Counted from the first letter of the stretch, positions 23,939 to 32,989 are shown. The stretch is 41,925 nt of DNA from Zoogloea sp. (GCA_016720685.1 JADKKC010000041.1:1-41925); one strand, 5' to 3'. The notes: generated by a model not told the origin, from the sequence alone. Translations and numbers: made by a program.

Positions 23939-25432
23939 TTAGTGCTTGCGGCCGAGTCCGCCCAGGAGGACGGCGATGGGGCGCTGGCCCTTCTGGGGGT
24001 CGGGCAGAACCTGGGCGCCGGCGTCCGCGCTTTTGGGGGCCGGGTTGCGCTCTTCGTAGGGCTTGCTGAAGTCGAAGCCGTCGGCCGCGATGTGCGAGGG
24101 CTGGCGCGAGCGCTGGGGTGCGCGTTCACGCGATTCGCGGGGGGCGCGCTCGCGGGATTCGCCACGGGGCTCGCGAGGGGCACGTTCGGGACGACCGCTG
24201 CGCTCCGGAGCGCCTTCGGCGCTGTGGGAGGCGGGGGCAGGGTTGCTGCGCCTGCGGCGGCCGCCTTCGCCGTCAAAAAAGTCGGGCTCGGGATCGAAGC
24301 CGGGAACGACTTCCTGTTTGATATCGAGCTTGATGAGCTTCTGGATGTCGGCCAGACGGTGGCGCTCTTCGGAGCTGACCAGCGAGACGGCCTTGCCGGA
24401 CTTGCCGGCCCGGCCGGTGCGGCCAATGCGGTGTACGTAGTCTTCGGCGGTGTGGGGCAGTTCGAAATTGATCACCGAGGGCAGATCCTCGATGTCGAGG
24501 CCGCGGGCCGCCACGTCGGTGGCCACCAGCACGCGAACCTTGCCGTTCTTGAAGTTTTCGAGGGTTTCGGTGCGGGCCTGCTGGCTCTTGTCGCCGTGGA
24601 TCGAATCGGCCGAGATGCCGTGACGTTCGAGGAAGTGGGCCAGGCGGCTGCAGGCGAACTTGGTGTCCACGAAGACCAGAACCTGGTTGGCTTCATCCTC
24701 ATGGCGCACGATGTGGGCCAGCAGGTTGCGCTTGAGGCCGCTGGAAACCGGGTGGACGATGTGGCTGATGGTTTCGCTCACCATGTTGCGGCGGGCGACT
24801 TCGATCAGCTGCGGGTTCTTCAGCATCTGGTCGGCGAGCTTCTTGATCTCGTCCGAGAAGGTTGCGGAGAACAGCAGGCTCTGACGGGCGGCCGGCAGCA
24901 GCGCGAGGATGCGGCGGATGTCCGGGATGAAGCCCATGTCGAGCATGCGGTCGGCTTCGTCGAGAATGAGGAATTCGACCTGGCCGAGGGCGATGGTTTT
25001 TTGCTGGACGTGATCGAGCAGGCGGCCCGGTGTGGCGACGACGATTTCGATGCCGCGGCGGAGTTCCTGGATCTGCGGATTCATGTCCACGCCGCCGTAG
25101 ATGCAGGTGCTGCGCAGCGGGAGGTGCTTGGAATACATCTTGACCGACTCGTAGACCTGCATCGCGAGCTCCCGCGTCGGCGCCAGGATCAGTGCGCGGA
25201 CCTGGTGGCGGGCCGGGCTGGTCGAGGTGCTGGCGTGGCGGGCCAGACGGTTGAGCAGCGGCAGCGTGAAACCTGCCGTCTTGCCGGTACCGGTCTGGGC
25301 GCCGCCCATGACGTCGTGGCCGGCCAGGATGACGGGAATCGCCTGGCGTTGGATGGGCGTCGGTTCGGTGTAGCCGGCATCGGTGACGGCTTGCAGGATT
25401 TCAGGGATGAGTCCGAGTTCGGAAAACGACAT
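23939..25432 (-). CDS. rhlE: DEAD-box RNA helicase RhlE
   Basis: This is an ATP-dependent RNA helicase for ribosome assembly and RNA remodelling, 497 aa from ATG 25432. An in-frame GTG at 25444 would add four residues; MSFSELGL is the family start. Helicase motifs are the Q motif TPIQRQAIP, motif I AQTGTGKTAGF, Ia PTRELAMQV, GG/TPGRLLDHV, DEAD in ILDEADRML, SAT in LLFSATFSDEI, and HRIGRTGRAGKSG. A basic/acidic low-complexity tail after about residue 370 (RERAPRESRERAPQRSRQ) likely binds RNA. Upstream lies rlmM on the same strand. Confidence 0.94.
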   Translation of the reverse strand: MSFSELGLIPEILQAVTDAGYTEPTPIQRQAIPVILAGHDVMGGAQTGTGKTAGFTLPLLNRLARHASTSTSPARHQVRALILAPTRELAMQVYESVKMYSKHLPLRSTCIYGGVDMNPQIQELRRGIEIVVATPGRLLDHVQQKTIALGQVEFLILDEADRMLDMGFIPDIRRILALLPAARQSLLFSATFSDEIKKLADQMLKNPQLIEVARRNMVSETISHIVHPVSSGLKRNLLAHIVRHEDEANQVLVFVDTKFACSRLAHFLERHGISADSIHGDKSQQARTETLENFKNGKVRVLVATDVAARGLDIEDLPSVINFELPHTAEDYVHRIGRTGRAGKSGKAVSLVSSEERHRLADIQKLIKLDIKQEVVPGFDPEPDFFDGEGGRRRRSNPAPASHSAEGAPERSGRPERAPREPRGESRERAPRESRERAPQRSRQPSHIAADGFDFSKPYEERNPAPKSADAGAQVLPDPQKGQRPIAVLLGGLGRKH

Positions 25433-25512
25433 GGGTGTATTCACGTATTGGGTGCAGGCATTTTACTGCAGTGCACCATGAAATTAGTGCCCCATTATAC
25501 ATCGCGCAGGAA

Positions 25513-26601
25513 TCAGCGCCGCGTCAGATAGCACGTGACCTCCTCCCGATCGTGATAGAGGTGCTTGATTCGTAAAATGTATTTGATGTTGCCGGCGCGC
25601 ATGCGCTGGTCGATGAGGGCGCGGCAGCGCTCGATTTCCTCGTAGCGGCGTTTCATCGGCAGCTTGAGGTTGAAGATGCTGCGCCGGCAGCGTCCGCTGG
25701 CGACCCACTCGGCCATCAGGGGGGCGATGCGGGAGGGTTGTTCGACCATATCGCAGACCATCCACTCGACCGGTTTTTTCGGTTTCCAGGTGAAACCGTC
25801 GACTTTCAGGTGGTCGATGAGGCCGGTGGCGATGGCAGACGGGGCGAGCGGGCCGTTGTCGATGGCCGTGACCCGCAGGCCGCGGCTTGCCAGTTGCCAG
25901 CTCCAGCCGCCGGGCGCGGCGCCGAGGTCGACGGCAGCGAGCCCGGGACGCAGCGTGGTTTTTTGCTCGTCGGGGGTGAGCAGCGTGAGGATGGCCTCGG
26001 CGAGCTTGAGGGTGGAGCGGCTTGGCGCGTCCTTGGGCATGCGCAGGCGCGGGATGCCCATCGGCCACGGCGAGCCTTCGCTGGCCACGCTGAGACCGAT
26101 CCAGGCGCGCCTGGCCCCTTCCAGAAATACATGCAGGCGCGGCAGGTGTGGCGAATCCGGGCGCAGCAGGCCGTCTTGCGCCAGCGCTTCTTCAAGCAGC
26201 GGGCCGAAGCGGCGCAAAAAACCGGATTGTTCCTTGCCGTCGTTGGTGTCCGGTGTTTCGAGAAGCAGGGCGGAGAAGCGTTCGCCGCTGGCCGCAATGG
26301 CTGTGCGCAGCGGCGTCAACCGGTCGCGCTCGGGCAGGGCGTCGAGCACCGCTACAACCAGAAAACCCTGGCGGCAGAAAATGAGCCGGGAGAGATCGAG
26401 GCGTCGCCGCACGTCGCCATGAGGCTGGGGCGTGTCGAGGGCGAAGACGACGAATCCGCTTTGCGGCTGGGTGTCTGCCTTGCCTTCGAGGCGTGCGGCG
26501 CGGGCGGCGGCTTCAAGTTCAAGGCTGGCGTCGAGTTCGAAGCCGGGACGGCACTGCACGAGAAGTCCGAGGGATTCGCAGGGCTGGAGGGCTGTCGGCA
26601 T
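25513..26601 (-). CDS. rlmM: 23S rRNA 2'-O-ribose methyltransferase RlmM
   Basis: RlmM methylates C2498 of 23S rRNA with SAM. The protein is 362 aa from ATG 26601, matching the E. coli enzyme (366 aa). An N-terminal THUMP-like region (LGLLVQCRPGFELDASLELE) is followed by the Rossmann methyltransferase domain: AAVDLGAAPGGWSWQLASRG (SAM loop), VEWMVCDMVEQPSRIAPLMAEW (catalytic Asp) and IFNLKLPMKRRYEE (catalytic Lys), ending in the family's YHDREEVTCYL. The frame extends upstream to 26793, but the extension has no family character. Confidence 0.95.
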   Translation of the reverse strand: MPTALQPCESLGLLVQCRPGFELDASLELEAAARAARLEGKADTQPQSGFVVFALDTPQPHGDVRRRLDLSRLIFCRQGFLVVAVLDALPERDRLTPLRTAIAASGERFSALLLETPDTNDGKEQSGFLRRFGPLLEEALAQDGLLRPDSPHLPRLHVFLEGARRAWIGLSVASEGSPWPMGIPRLRMPKDAPSRSTLKLAEAILTLLTPDEQKTTLRPGLAAVDLGAAPGGWSWQLASRGLRVTAIDNGPLAPSAIATGLIDHLKVDGFTWKPKKPVEWMVCDMVEQPSRIAPLMAEWVASGRCRRSIFNLKLPMKRRYEEIERCRALIDQRMRAGNIKYILRIKHLYHDREEVTCYLTRR

Positions 26602-26893
26602 GGGATGTAAAGGGACGAAGGGGCCGGGGCGGGGCGTGTAAAATCCGGGCCGGGCGAATCGCCTCGCGCCAGCCACGTTGCCCTTTCGGGGGTGAAAGCA
26701 GCGAATGTCGTGTGGCGTCGATGATAACCGATCGTTGCGTGCGCACCTTTCTTCGCCCGCCGGCGGGTCGCCTTCCTGCCGAGCCATCGTCATTTTATGG
26801 CGCGCAGCCTCTCCAGTTCTTCAACCCCGCGCCGTAAATGCGTGGCGGTCCGTTTATGTTGTTGTCGTCAGGCGCGTGCTCAAGGGGGGTGAA
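26602..26893. other. Divergent intergenic region, rlmM / HD-GYP gene
   Basis: This is about 290 bases between divergent starts. An open frame runs through it on the plus strand from 26705, but the codons before 26894 do not resemble any domain. A possible hairpin around CTTTC...GAAAG (26680s) is visible. I could not fit a known riboswitch, including the c-di-GMP classes. It presumably holds promoters for both sides. Confidence 0.4.
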
Positions 26894-28414
26894 TTGAAGG
26901 AAATCGTGGTGGCTCAGGACTTGCGCGTCGGCATGTTCGTTTCCGAGCTTGATCGTCCGTGGCTGGAGTCGCCTTTCCTGCTCCAGGGTTTCCTGATCGA
27001 GGATCAGGCGACGCTCGACCAGTTGCGCGAAGTTTGCCGGTTTGTCTACGTGGACCGCACGCGTTCGGCGGGTGATGCATGGCGATCCGAGCCGGAGCCG
27101 GCGGTCGAGCAGAAAGAGCGGATGGCCGGGCCGGGGCGTTTCCAGGCGTCGCCGGAGGCGCGCCGTCGTCCTGTCGACTTCTTTGCCCTGCTGCGTTCGC
27201 TGCGTTCCGCCGCCGGCACCGAGGCGGCTGCAGGTCAGGCCAGCGCCGCGATGGCGCCCTGGCTTCATGTCTATCCTGATCTTCCTGGCATGCGGAGCAG
27301 CGTTGCAGGCGAGGCTCAACCCGACGCGTATTTGCCTGGTGCCCCCTCTCGTCCGCTGGTTACCGGTGTGGTCCAGCCCAGGCGGGCCGGCGCCGGCGTG
27401 GGGCGGGATGAGTCGCGTTTGGCGGCCGGCAGGCCGGCAGGTATGGCTTATGCCGAGCCGAGTGCGCTGCTCGAAGAGGAAATCGTCGCCGCTTTCCCGC
27501 TGGTCGAACGCGCCCAGAGCCTGCTGGCGCAGATCGCCCAGGACGTTCAGCGCAGCCTGAACCCGGATCTGGAGCGTCTGCGCGGTGTCGTCTCCGAAAT
27601 GGTTCTCAGCGTGGCGCGTAATCCAGATGCCCTGCTGTGGCTGGCGCGCCTGCGTAAAACCGATCAGTACAGTTACGATCATTCTCTCGACGTGGCCGCC
27701 CACGTGATGATTTTTGGCCGTTACCTCGGCCTGGGGGACGAGTCGATCGCTACCCTCGGCATGGCCGGCATGCTGCAGGACGTGGGCAAGCTGAGCCTGC
27801 CGGAACGCCTGCTGCAAAAAATCGGCCCCGTTACGCCGCGCGAATATGAGATTTTCAAGACTCACGTGGAATTCTCGCTGCAGATCCTGTCGGCTTCGCC
27901 CCAAGCCACGTCGCAAATGCTCGAAATCGTCGCCCGCCACCATGAGCGCTGCGATGGCAGCGGCTACCCCCGCGGACTCAAGGGCGACGCGGTGGGCTTG
28001 ATGGCCGAAATCGCCGGGCTGTGCGACGTTTACTGCGCCATGACCAGGGAGCGCCCCTACGGTGAGGCGGCCAGTTCCCAGGCGGCGCTCGACACCGTAC
28101 GGGCCCAGCGGGGCACTCGGTTTTCCGAAAGCACGGTGGATCAGTTCGTCCAGTGCATCGGCCTCTATCCGGTGGGGGCGCTGGTGGAGCTGAATACCGG
28201 CGAGGTGGGGGTGGTGGTGGCGCAGAACCGCATTCGCCGGCTCAAGCCGCGGGTGATGATCCTGCTCGGGCCGGACAAGAAGCCCAACGCCTATCCGCAC
28301 ACGCTGGATCTGCTCTATGACCAGGGCTCTGCAATGGGCGTGCCCTGTGCAATCGTACGCTCGCTGCCGCCCGGCGCCTTTGGCGTAGAGCCCTCGGAGT
28401 TTTACCTGGCATGA
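26894..28414 (+). CDS. DUF3391/HD-GYP protein with altered HD motif
   Basis: This is a putative c-di-GMP phosphodiesterase or receptor, 506 aa from TTG 26894, which has AAGGGGGG five bases upstream. The N-terminal DUF3391-like segment reads VVAQDLRVGMFVSELDRPWLESPF...VCRFVYVD. A Pro/Ala/Arg-rich linker follows, then HD-GYP from about residue 255. HSLDVAAH (H263), THVEFSLQIL, the HHERCDGSGYP box (H349, H350) and RPYGEA are present. However, the HD metal-ligand motif reads MLQDVGK: His is replaced by Gln295 (CAG at 27776). Catalysis may be lost. Its stop overlaps the next gene's start (ATGA), so the two are translationally coupled. Confidence 0.88.
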   Translation: MKEIVVAQDLRVGMFVSELDRPWLESPFLLQGFLIEDQATLDQLREVCRFVYVDRTRSAGDAWRSEPEPAVEQKERMAGPGRFQASPEARRRPVDFFALLRSLRSAAGTEAAAGQASAAMAPWLHVYPDLPGMRSSVAGEAQPDAYLPGAPSRPLVTGVVQPRRAGAGVGRDESRLAAGRPAGMAYAEPSALLEEEIVAAFPLVERAQSLLAQIAQDVQRSLNPDLERLRGVVSEMVLSVARNPDALLWLARLRKTDQYSYDHSLDVAAHVMIFGRYLGLGDESIATLGMAGMLQDVGKLSLPERLLQKIGPVTPREYEIFKTHVEFSLQILSASPQATSQMLEIVARHHERCDGSGYPRGLKGDAVGLMAEIAGLCDVYCAMTRERPYGEAASSQAALDTVRAQRGTRFSESTVDQFVQCIGLYPVGALVELNTGEVGVVVAQNRIRRLKPRVMILLGPDKKPNAYPHTLDLLYDQGSAMGVPCAIVRSLPPGAFGVEPSEFYLA

Positions 28415-30231
28415 CTGCCCTGGTCTCCTGGCTCGAACGCCAGCACAGCCCTGTCATCGACGAGGACGTGCTGACACGTCTCCTGCTGCGCTATGGGCTC
28501 GGGCAGGGCGAACAGGCGGCAATCCGCGCCTTTGGTCGCATCGTCAGTACCGAGCAGCTGGCGCAGGCGCTGCTCGAAAGGTTGAACCTGGTCGAGCAGC
28601 GCGCTGACGACGGGCCCATTGAGCCGGCACTGCGTGATTTCTGCAGGGAGCTTGCACGGATACCGGAATGGGATTTTTCGCCCGCCTGGCCTGCCAGGCT
28701 GGCTGCGCGCTGGTCCGAGTGTTATCTCGCCGGTGCGGTGGCTGAGTTTCCTTTCATCACCATCGAGGCCTTCATCTCGCTCTGCCAGCAGCAACTGTTT
28801 GGCGAGCGGGCAATGGTCTACCGACTTGAACTGGACATCCTCAACGCCTTGGTCAGGCTAGGCTGGTGCCTGGGCGGCATGCTCTCCGATGTTGTCATCG
28901 AACACGAACAGGCATTTCGCCTGTCTGCCGAAGATGGCGATCCGGTGCTCGGCATTCCCAACCGCCGCCGCTTTCTCACCCTGCTTGCCGACCGCCTCGA
29001 TCGCATCACCCCCGGGTGCCAGCTTGGCCTCGTGGTGCTGCACGTGGAATGGGGGCGCACCGCGGACGTTCTTGCCCTCGACGAACGCGACCATCTTCGG
29101 CTTGCGCTGTCCGAGGTGATGCGTGCGGTGCTGCGGCCCAGCGACATCCTGTGCGCGCTTGGTGACGATGAATGGGCGGTGATTCTGCCGGATCTGCACC
29201 AGCCCGCCCAGGTAACCCTGGCCGGCCACAAGCTCGTTGATGCCTGCGAGGTGTTGCGGGGCAACAATTTTCCGGCCCTGCGCGGGCGGTTCTGTGCCGG
29301 CGGAGGCTGGGCGCCCGAGCAGGCCGGGGATGTTTTCGGGTTGGAAAAGGCCGCGCGCGCAGCCCTCGTGGTGGCCCGGGCGTCCGGACGTCCGTTCGAC
29401 GTGTATGGCGGCGAGGTGGTCGTCCGCGCCGAGGGGGACGCCAACTTCGAGATGGAGGTTGCCCGCGCCCTCGAAGCCCAGCAGTTTCAGCTTTACCTGC
29501 AGCCCCAGGTGGAATTGCCCTCGCGTCGCGTGGTGGGCGCGGAAGCCCTGTTGCGCTGGCCTCGGGCCGACGGCCGGGTCGTGGCGCCGCCCGACATCCT
29601 GCGCGTTGTCGAGCGCATCGGGCTGATGCCCGTGCTTTCCCGCTGGGTTATCCAGAAGGCCGCGCAGAGCCTCGCGGCCATGGCGGCTGCCGGTTGCAAA
29701 TTGAGAGTGTCGGTGAACGTCGTGGCCGAGGATCTGAACGATCCTGAACTGCCCATTTTTATCCGCCAGACCTGCGACACCTGGCGGGTGGCCGCCTCGC
29801 GCCTGTGTTTCGAGATTACCGAGGGCCGACTCGTTTCCAGTGAAGGCATTTCGGTGCGCACCCTTGAAGCCTTGCGGGAAGGGGGCGGGCGCTTGGCGCT
29901 GGATGATTTCGGCACCGGCTATTCGTCGATGGATTACCTGCGCCGCCTGCCGGTGGATGAGCTCAAGATCGACAAATCCTTCGTGGAGCGCATTACCGGC
30001 ACAGACAACGACCGCGCCATCGTCGAGCTGATGGTGCGCATCGCCCATACCTTTGGCCTTGAAGTGGTGGCCGAGGGCGTTGAAACTGCAGCCACCGAGG
30101 CTGTGCTGATTGAAATGGGCTGCAACTGCGCCCAGGGATATTTCTATGCGCCGGCGATGCCCGTGGATAAGTTCATCGCCTGGTGCAGGGCGTCAGAACA
30201 GGCTGTCGGGGTGGTGTCGGGGCAGGCGTAA
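28411..30231 (+). CDS. Degenerate GGDEF - intact EAL c-di-GMP protein
   Basis: This is a 606 aa protein. An N-terminal helical region (about residues 1-180, no domain recognised) is followed by GGDEF (about 185-340) and EAL (about 345-595). The GGDEF signature is GDDEW (residues 251-255), so cyclase activity is unlikely, but the inhibitory I-site RPSD (242-245) is intact five residues upstream. The EAL domain keeps EALLRW (E378), SVNV, FEITE, LDDFGTGYSS (D498, D499), ELKIDKSF and VAEGVET, so phosphodiesterase activity is expected. No signal peptide or membrane segment was seen. It overlaps the HD-GYP gene by 4 bases. Confidence 0.92.
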   Translation: MTALVSWLERQHSPVIDEDVLTRLLLRYGLGQGEQAAIRAFGRIVSTEQLAQALLERLNLVEQRADDGPIEPALRDFCRELARIPEWDFSPAWPARLAARWSECYLAGAVAEFPFITIEAFISLCQQQLFGERAMVYRLELDILNALVRLGWCLGGMLSDVVIEHEQAFRLSAEDGDPVLGIPNRRRFLTLLADRLDRITPGCQLGLVVLHVEWGRTADVLALDERDHLRLALSEVMRAVLRPSDILCALGDDEWAVILPDLHQPAQVTLAGHKLVDACEVLRGNNFPALRGRFCAGGGWAPEQAGDVFGLEKAARAALVVARASGRPFDVYGGEVVVRAEGDANFEMEVARALEAQQFQLYLQPQVELPSRRVVGAEALLRWPRADGRVVAPPDILRVVERIGLMPVLSRWVIQKAAQSLAAMAAAGCKLRVSVNVVAEDLNDPELPIFIRQTCDTWRVAASRLCFEITEGRLVSSEGISVRTLEALREGGGRLALDDFGTGYSSMDYLRRLPVDELKIDKSFVERITGTDNDRAIVELMVRIAHTFGLEVVAEGVETAATEAVLIEMGCNCAQGYFYAPAMPVDKFIAWCRASEQAVGVVSGQA

Positions 30232-30284
30232 TACAAAGCCTGCGGAGCGTTCTGAACGGCGATCCGATTGGCGGCCTGCGCGGC

Positions 30285-30749
30285 TTACTCTGCGGTAGCG
30301 CTGCGGCGACGCTTGCGCGGTCGTTCTTCGGTGGGCGCGGTCTCGGCGGGGGTGGCGTGACTGTCGGCAGCCGCTTCACTTTTATCGGCTGCCGCTGCGT
30401 CCGTGTCGCTATCGGCCTTGCCGTGCTTGGCTTTGGCCGCCGGCTTGGTACCAGGTGGCGACGGTGGAGGCAGTTGAGGAACGACTTCGGTGATTTCCTT
30501 CTCGGCCATGTAGTCGTTCATGTCCTTCCAGCCCGCAAAAACGGCGGCACGGGGGGCGGAGGGGTTGAGCGTGAAGCAATCCTCGATCGCCCGTCCGGCA
30601 TGACGGCAGGCGCTTCCGACCGCCTTGCCATCCGCTTCGGCCTGGACTGCGGTTTTGGCCGGGTCGGGGATGCCGAGCTGCTCGCAGCCTCCGAGCAACG
30701 CGGCGATGACGGCAAGACCAAGGGTGACGCGAAGAGGATGTCTGGTCAT
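30285..30749 (-). CDS. Putative lipoprotein
   Basis: This is a 154 aa protein of unknown function. A signal sequence (LRVTLGLAVIAALLGGC) ends in the lipobox LGGC, so it should be lipidated on Cys-22 or so. The mature part begins with a short conserved-looking segment containing CRHAGRAIEDCF (two Cys) and NPSAPRAAVFAGWKDMNDYM. It ends in a low-complexity Pro/Ala/Lys/Asp tail and a basic RPRKRRR terminus. ATG 30749 is the correct start; the frame runs open for another 1.9 kb upstream only as antisense of ugpB. It is divergent from ugpB. Confidence 0.75.
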   Translation of the reverse strand: MTRHPLRVTLGLAVIAALLGGCEQLGIPDPAKTAVQAEADGKAVGSACRHAGRAIEDCFTLNPSAPRAAVFAGWKDMNDYMAEKEITEVVPQLPPPSPPGTKPAAKAKHGKADSDTDAAAADKSEAAADSHATPAETAPTEERPRKRRRSATAE

Positions 30750-30822
30750 GGCTGAGGGTGTGTTGAGCTTTGCAAGGTCAACGGCGCCTGCCGTGAGGAC
30801 TTGAACGTCTGCTTGCATCTCG

Positions 30823-30853
30823 TTGTCGCACTCGCCCTGCCAGACTTTATAAT
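30823..30853 (+). promoter_or_regulatory. Possible promoter of ugpB
   Basis: A perfect TATAAT (30848-30853) lies 44 bases before the ATG. The best -35 match TTGTCG (30823-30828) is 19 bases away, slightly long. The region is the divergent gap between the lipoprotein gene and ugpB. Confidence 0.4.
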
Positions 30854-30896
30854 TGCTGATTAAGCTGTTCTTACCCCATTGATAGAAGAAATCCCC

Positions 30897-32204
30897 ATGC
30901 TGAAATTCCGTCGTTCCGTACTGTGCCGTACTGCCTTGGGCCTTGCCGTTACCGGCCTGTGCGTCACTTCCGCTTTTGCCGTTCCCAAGAAGCCGGCCGC
31001 CAAGGTCGAGGCGCGCCAGGTCGCGGACGCTTCCGTCACCGAAATCGAACTGGTTCATGGTCTCGGCGCCGACAAGGGCGCCCAGTTGCAAAAGATGGTC
31101 GACCGTTTCAATGCCGGTACCACCGGCCCGAAGATCATCGTCCGCGAGCGGGCCTGGAACGACGGAGCCATGCCCCATCTGATGATCCTCGGCGAACGTG
31201 ACCTGGGCGGCTTCCTCTCCGGTCCCCAGCGCTACCGCCCGCTGTACCAGGTGATGAAGGACGCCGGCGTGAAGGTGGAAACCCTGCGCGCACCGTCGAT
31301 GATGACGCCGACTCCGCTCGACAGTGCAAACCGTCTCGTCGCGCTGCCGGTTGCCCTCTCGACCCCGGTCATGTTCTACAACAAGGATGCCTTCAAGGAA
31401 GCCGGCGTCGATGCCGAAAAGGCGCCGAAAACCTGGCAGGAGCTCCAGGCTGCGCTCGGCAAGCTCGTTGCCGCCGGCCAGTCCTGCCCCTACACCACCA
31501 CCCAGCCGGCCTGGATTCTCGTCGAGAACATGAGCGCCTGGCACAACGAACCGGTTGTCGCCGAAGGCAAGAGGGCCTCCCTCGCCATCAACGGAATGCT
31601 CCCGGTCAAGCACGTGGCCATGCTCTCTTCCTGGTACAAGGCGCGCTACCTGCACCTGTTCGGTCGCGACGAAGAGGCGATCGAGCACTTCACGAAGGGC
31701 GAGTGCGCGGTTCTCACCGCGGCTTCCGGCGCCTGGCCGACGCTGCAGCGCCAGGCCGGTTTCAACATTGGCGTCGCCACGCTGCCCTACCACGAGGACT
31801 ACTACGGCGCACCGCAAAACACCCTCGCCGATGGCCCCGCCATGTGGATTGCCGCTGGCAAGAAGCCGGCCGAGTACAAGGCCGTCGCCCGCTTCGTCGA
31901 TTTTTGGCTGACCAGTGAAAGCCAGGTCGAATGGCAGCGTAATGCCGGTTACCTGCCGCTCAACCGGGCCGGACTGCTGGCCTCCGAGAGCCGCCTGTTG
32001 TCCTCCGATCTCGCCAACATCCGCATCGGGGTGCAGCAGCTGACCCACAAGCCGGTGACCTCGGTGTCCAAGGCCAGTGCCTACCCGCAGCGTGCTGTTG
32101 TACGTCGCATCGTCGAGGAGGAACTCCAGTCCGTCTGGGACGACAAGAAGCCCTCCAAGCTGGCGCTGGATACCGCGGTGGCTCGTTCGCGTACCGCCGA
32201 ATAG
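30897..32204 (+). CDS. ugpB: UgpB-like glycerol-3-phosphate / glycerophosphodiester binding protein
   Basis: This is a 435 aa periplasmic extracellular solute-binding protein of ABC importers. The signal peptide is MLKFRRSVLCRTALGLAVTG ... SAFA. UgpB-type features are EIELVHGLGADKGAQLQKMVDRFN, RLVALPVALSTPVMFYNKDAFKEAGVD, KTWQELQAALGKL, SCPYTTTQPAWI, NTLADGPAMWIAAGK, and SQVEWQRNAGYLPL. The start is the ATG at 30897; a TTG at 30879 is possible but would spoil the leader. UgpQ follows 9 bases downstream. The permease and ATPase genes ugpA/E/C, normally between them, are absent here. Confidence 0.87.
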   Translation: MLKFRRSVLCRTALGLAVTGLCVTSAFAVPKKPAAKVEARQVADASVTEIELVHGLGADKGAQLQKMVDRFNAGTTGPKIIVRERAWNDGAMPHLMILGERDLGGFLSGPQRYRPLYQVMKDAGVKVETLRAPSMMTPTPLDSANRLVALPVALSTPVMFYNKDAFKEAGVDAEKAPKTWQELQAALGKLVAAGQSCPYTTTQPAWILVENMSAWHNEPVVAEGKRASLAINGMLPVKHVAMLSSWYKARYLHLFGRDEEAIEHFTKGECAVLTAASGAWPTLQRQAGFNIGVATLPYHEDYYGAPQNTLADGPAMWIAAGKKPAEYKAVARFVDFWLTSESQVEWQRNAGYLPLNRAGLLASESRLLSSDLANIRIGVQQLTHKPVTSVSKASAYPQRAVVRRIVEEELQSVWDDKKPSKLALDTAVARSRTAE

Positions 32205-32213
32205 GCGCGCGTC

Positions 32214-32960
32214 ATGTCCCGCTGGGGCTGGCCCAGGCTGGTTGTGCACCGCTGCGGCGGGGCGCTGGCTCCGGAGAACACCCTTGCCGGGCTGGGTATC
32301 GCCGCCCGGCTGGGTTGTGTTGCGGTCGAGTTCGACGTGATGTTGTCCGGCGACGGTGTGCCGGTGCTGATTCACGACGAAACCCTCGATCGCGTCGCCG
32401 GCCGTCCCGGCCAGGTTTTCCGCCTCGCCGCAGATGAACTGCTGGCGACCGATGTCGGCCGCTGCTTTCACCCCGCCTTCAACGGCGAGACCATTCCGGG
32501 CCTGGAGGCCGCACTGCTGCGCTGTCGGCAGCTTGGCCTCTCCGCCAATCTGGAAATCAAGCCGGCTGCGGGTTTCGAGGTCGAAACGGGCAGGGTTGTC
32601 GGATCTTTTCTGGCCGCGGCCCATTCAGCCGGGCTTCCGCCTTTGTTGTTGTCGTCGTTTTCGGCCCAGGCCCTGGAAGCCGCGGCCCTTGAAGTGGAGG
32701 CGCTGCCGAGGGCCTTCCTGACTACGCGTTTCGATGCCCAGGCCCTCGCGACGGCTCGCCGTCTCGCCTGTGTGTCGCTGAATCTTGGCAGGTGCGACTT
32801 GCAGGCGGCTCATGTGGCGGCAGTGCGCGATGCCGGTTTGCGTACCCTGGTATACACCGTCAATTCTCCGGAAGAGGCGCGGCGTTTGGCCGGGTGGGGT
32901 GTGAGCGGTGTTTTTTCCGACCGTCCCGAGCTCCTGCTGCCTGACTGCTCCGTACCCTGA
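32214..32960 (+). CDS. ugpQ: Glycerophosphodiester phosphodiesterase UgpQ
   Basis: This cytoplasmic GDPD hydrolyses glycerophosphodiesters to glycerol-3-phosphate and an alcohol. It is 248 aa, the length of E. coli UgpQ. Motifs: VVHRCGGALAPENTLAG (first catalytic His; the usual HRG reads HRC-GG here), VEFDVMLSGDGVPVLIHDET (metal-binding E-D and second His), ANLEIKP (Glu-x-Lys), and a C-terminal YTVNSPEEARRL...GVSGVFSDRPELL. It starts 9 bases after ugpB. The product supports phosphate and glycerol scavenging from phospholipid head groups. Confidence 0.93.
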   Translation: MSRWGWPRLVVHRCGGALAPENTLAGLGIAARLGCVAVEFDVMLSGDGVPVLIHDETLDRVAGRPGQVFRLAADELLATDVGRCFHPAFNGETIPGLEAALLRCRQLGLSANLEIKPAAGFEVETGRVVGSFLAAAHSAGLPPLLLSSFSAQALEAAALEVEALPRAFLTTRFDAQALATARRLACVSLNLGRCDLQAAHVAAVRDAGLRTLVYTVNSPEEARRLAGWGVSGVFSDRPELLLPDCSVP

Positions 32961-32989
32961 TTTAAGAATTCCGCCTTGATCCAGCCGGC

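Noticed and set aside
26660..26890. Possible c-di-GMP or other riboswitch before the HD-GYP gene
   Set aside because: I could not match any conserved riboswitch core; only short local hairpins are visible.
30750..32624. Upstream extension of the lipoprotein frame through ugpB and ugpQ
   Set aside because: Only the part from 30749 down has a signal peptide and lipobox; the rest is antisense to ugpB/ugpQ.
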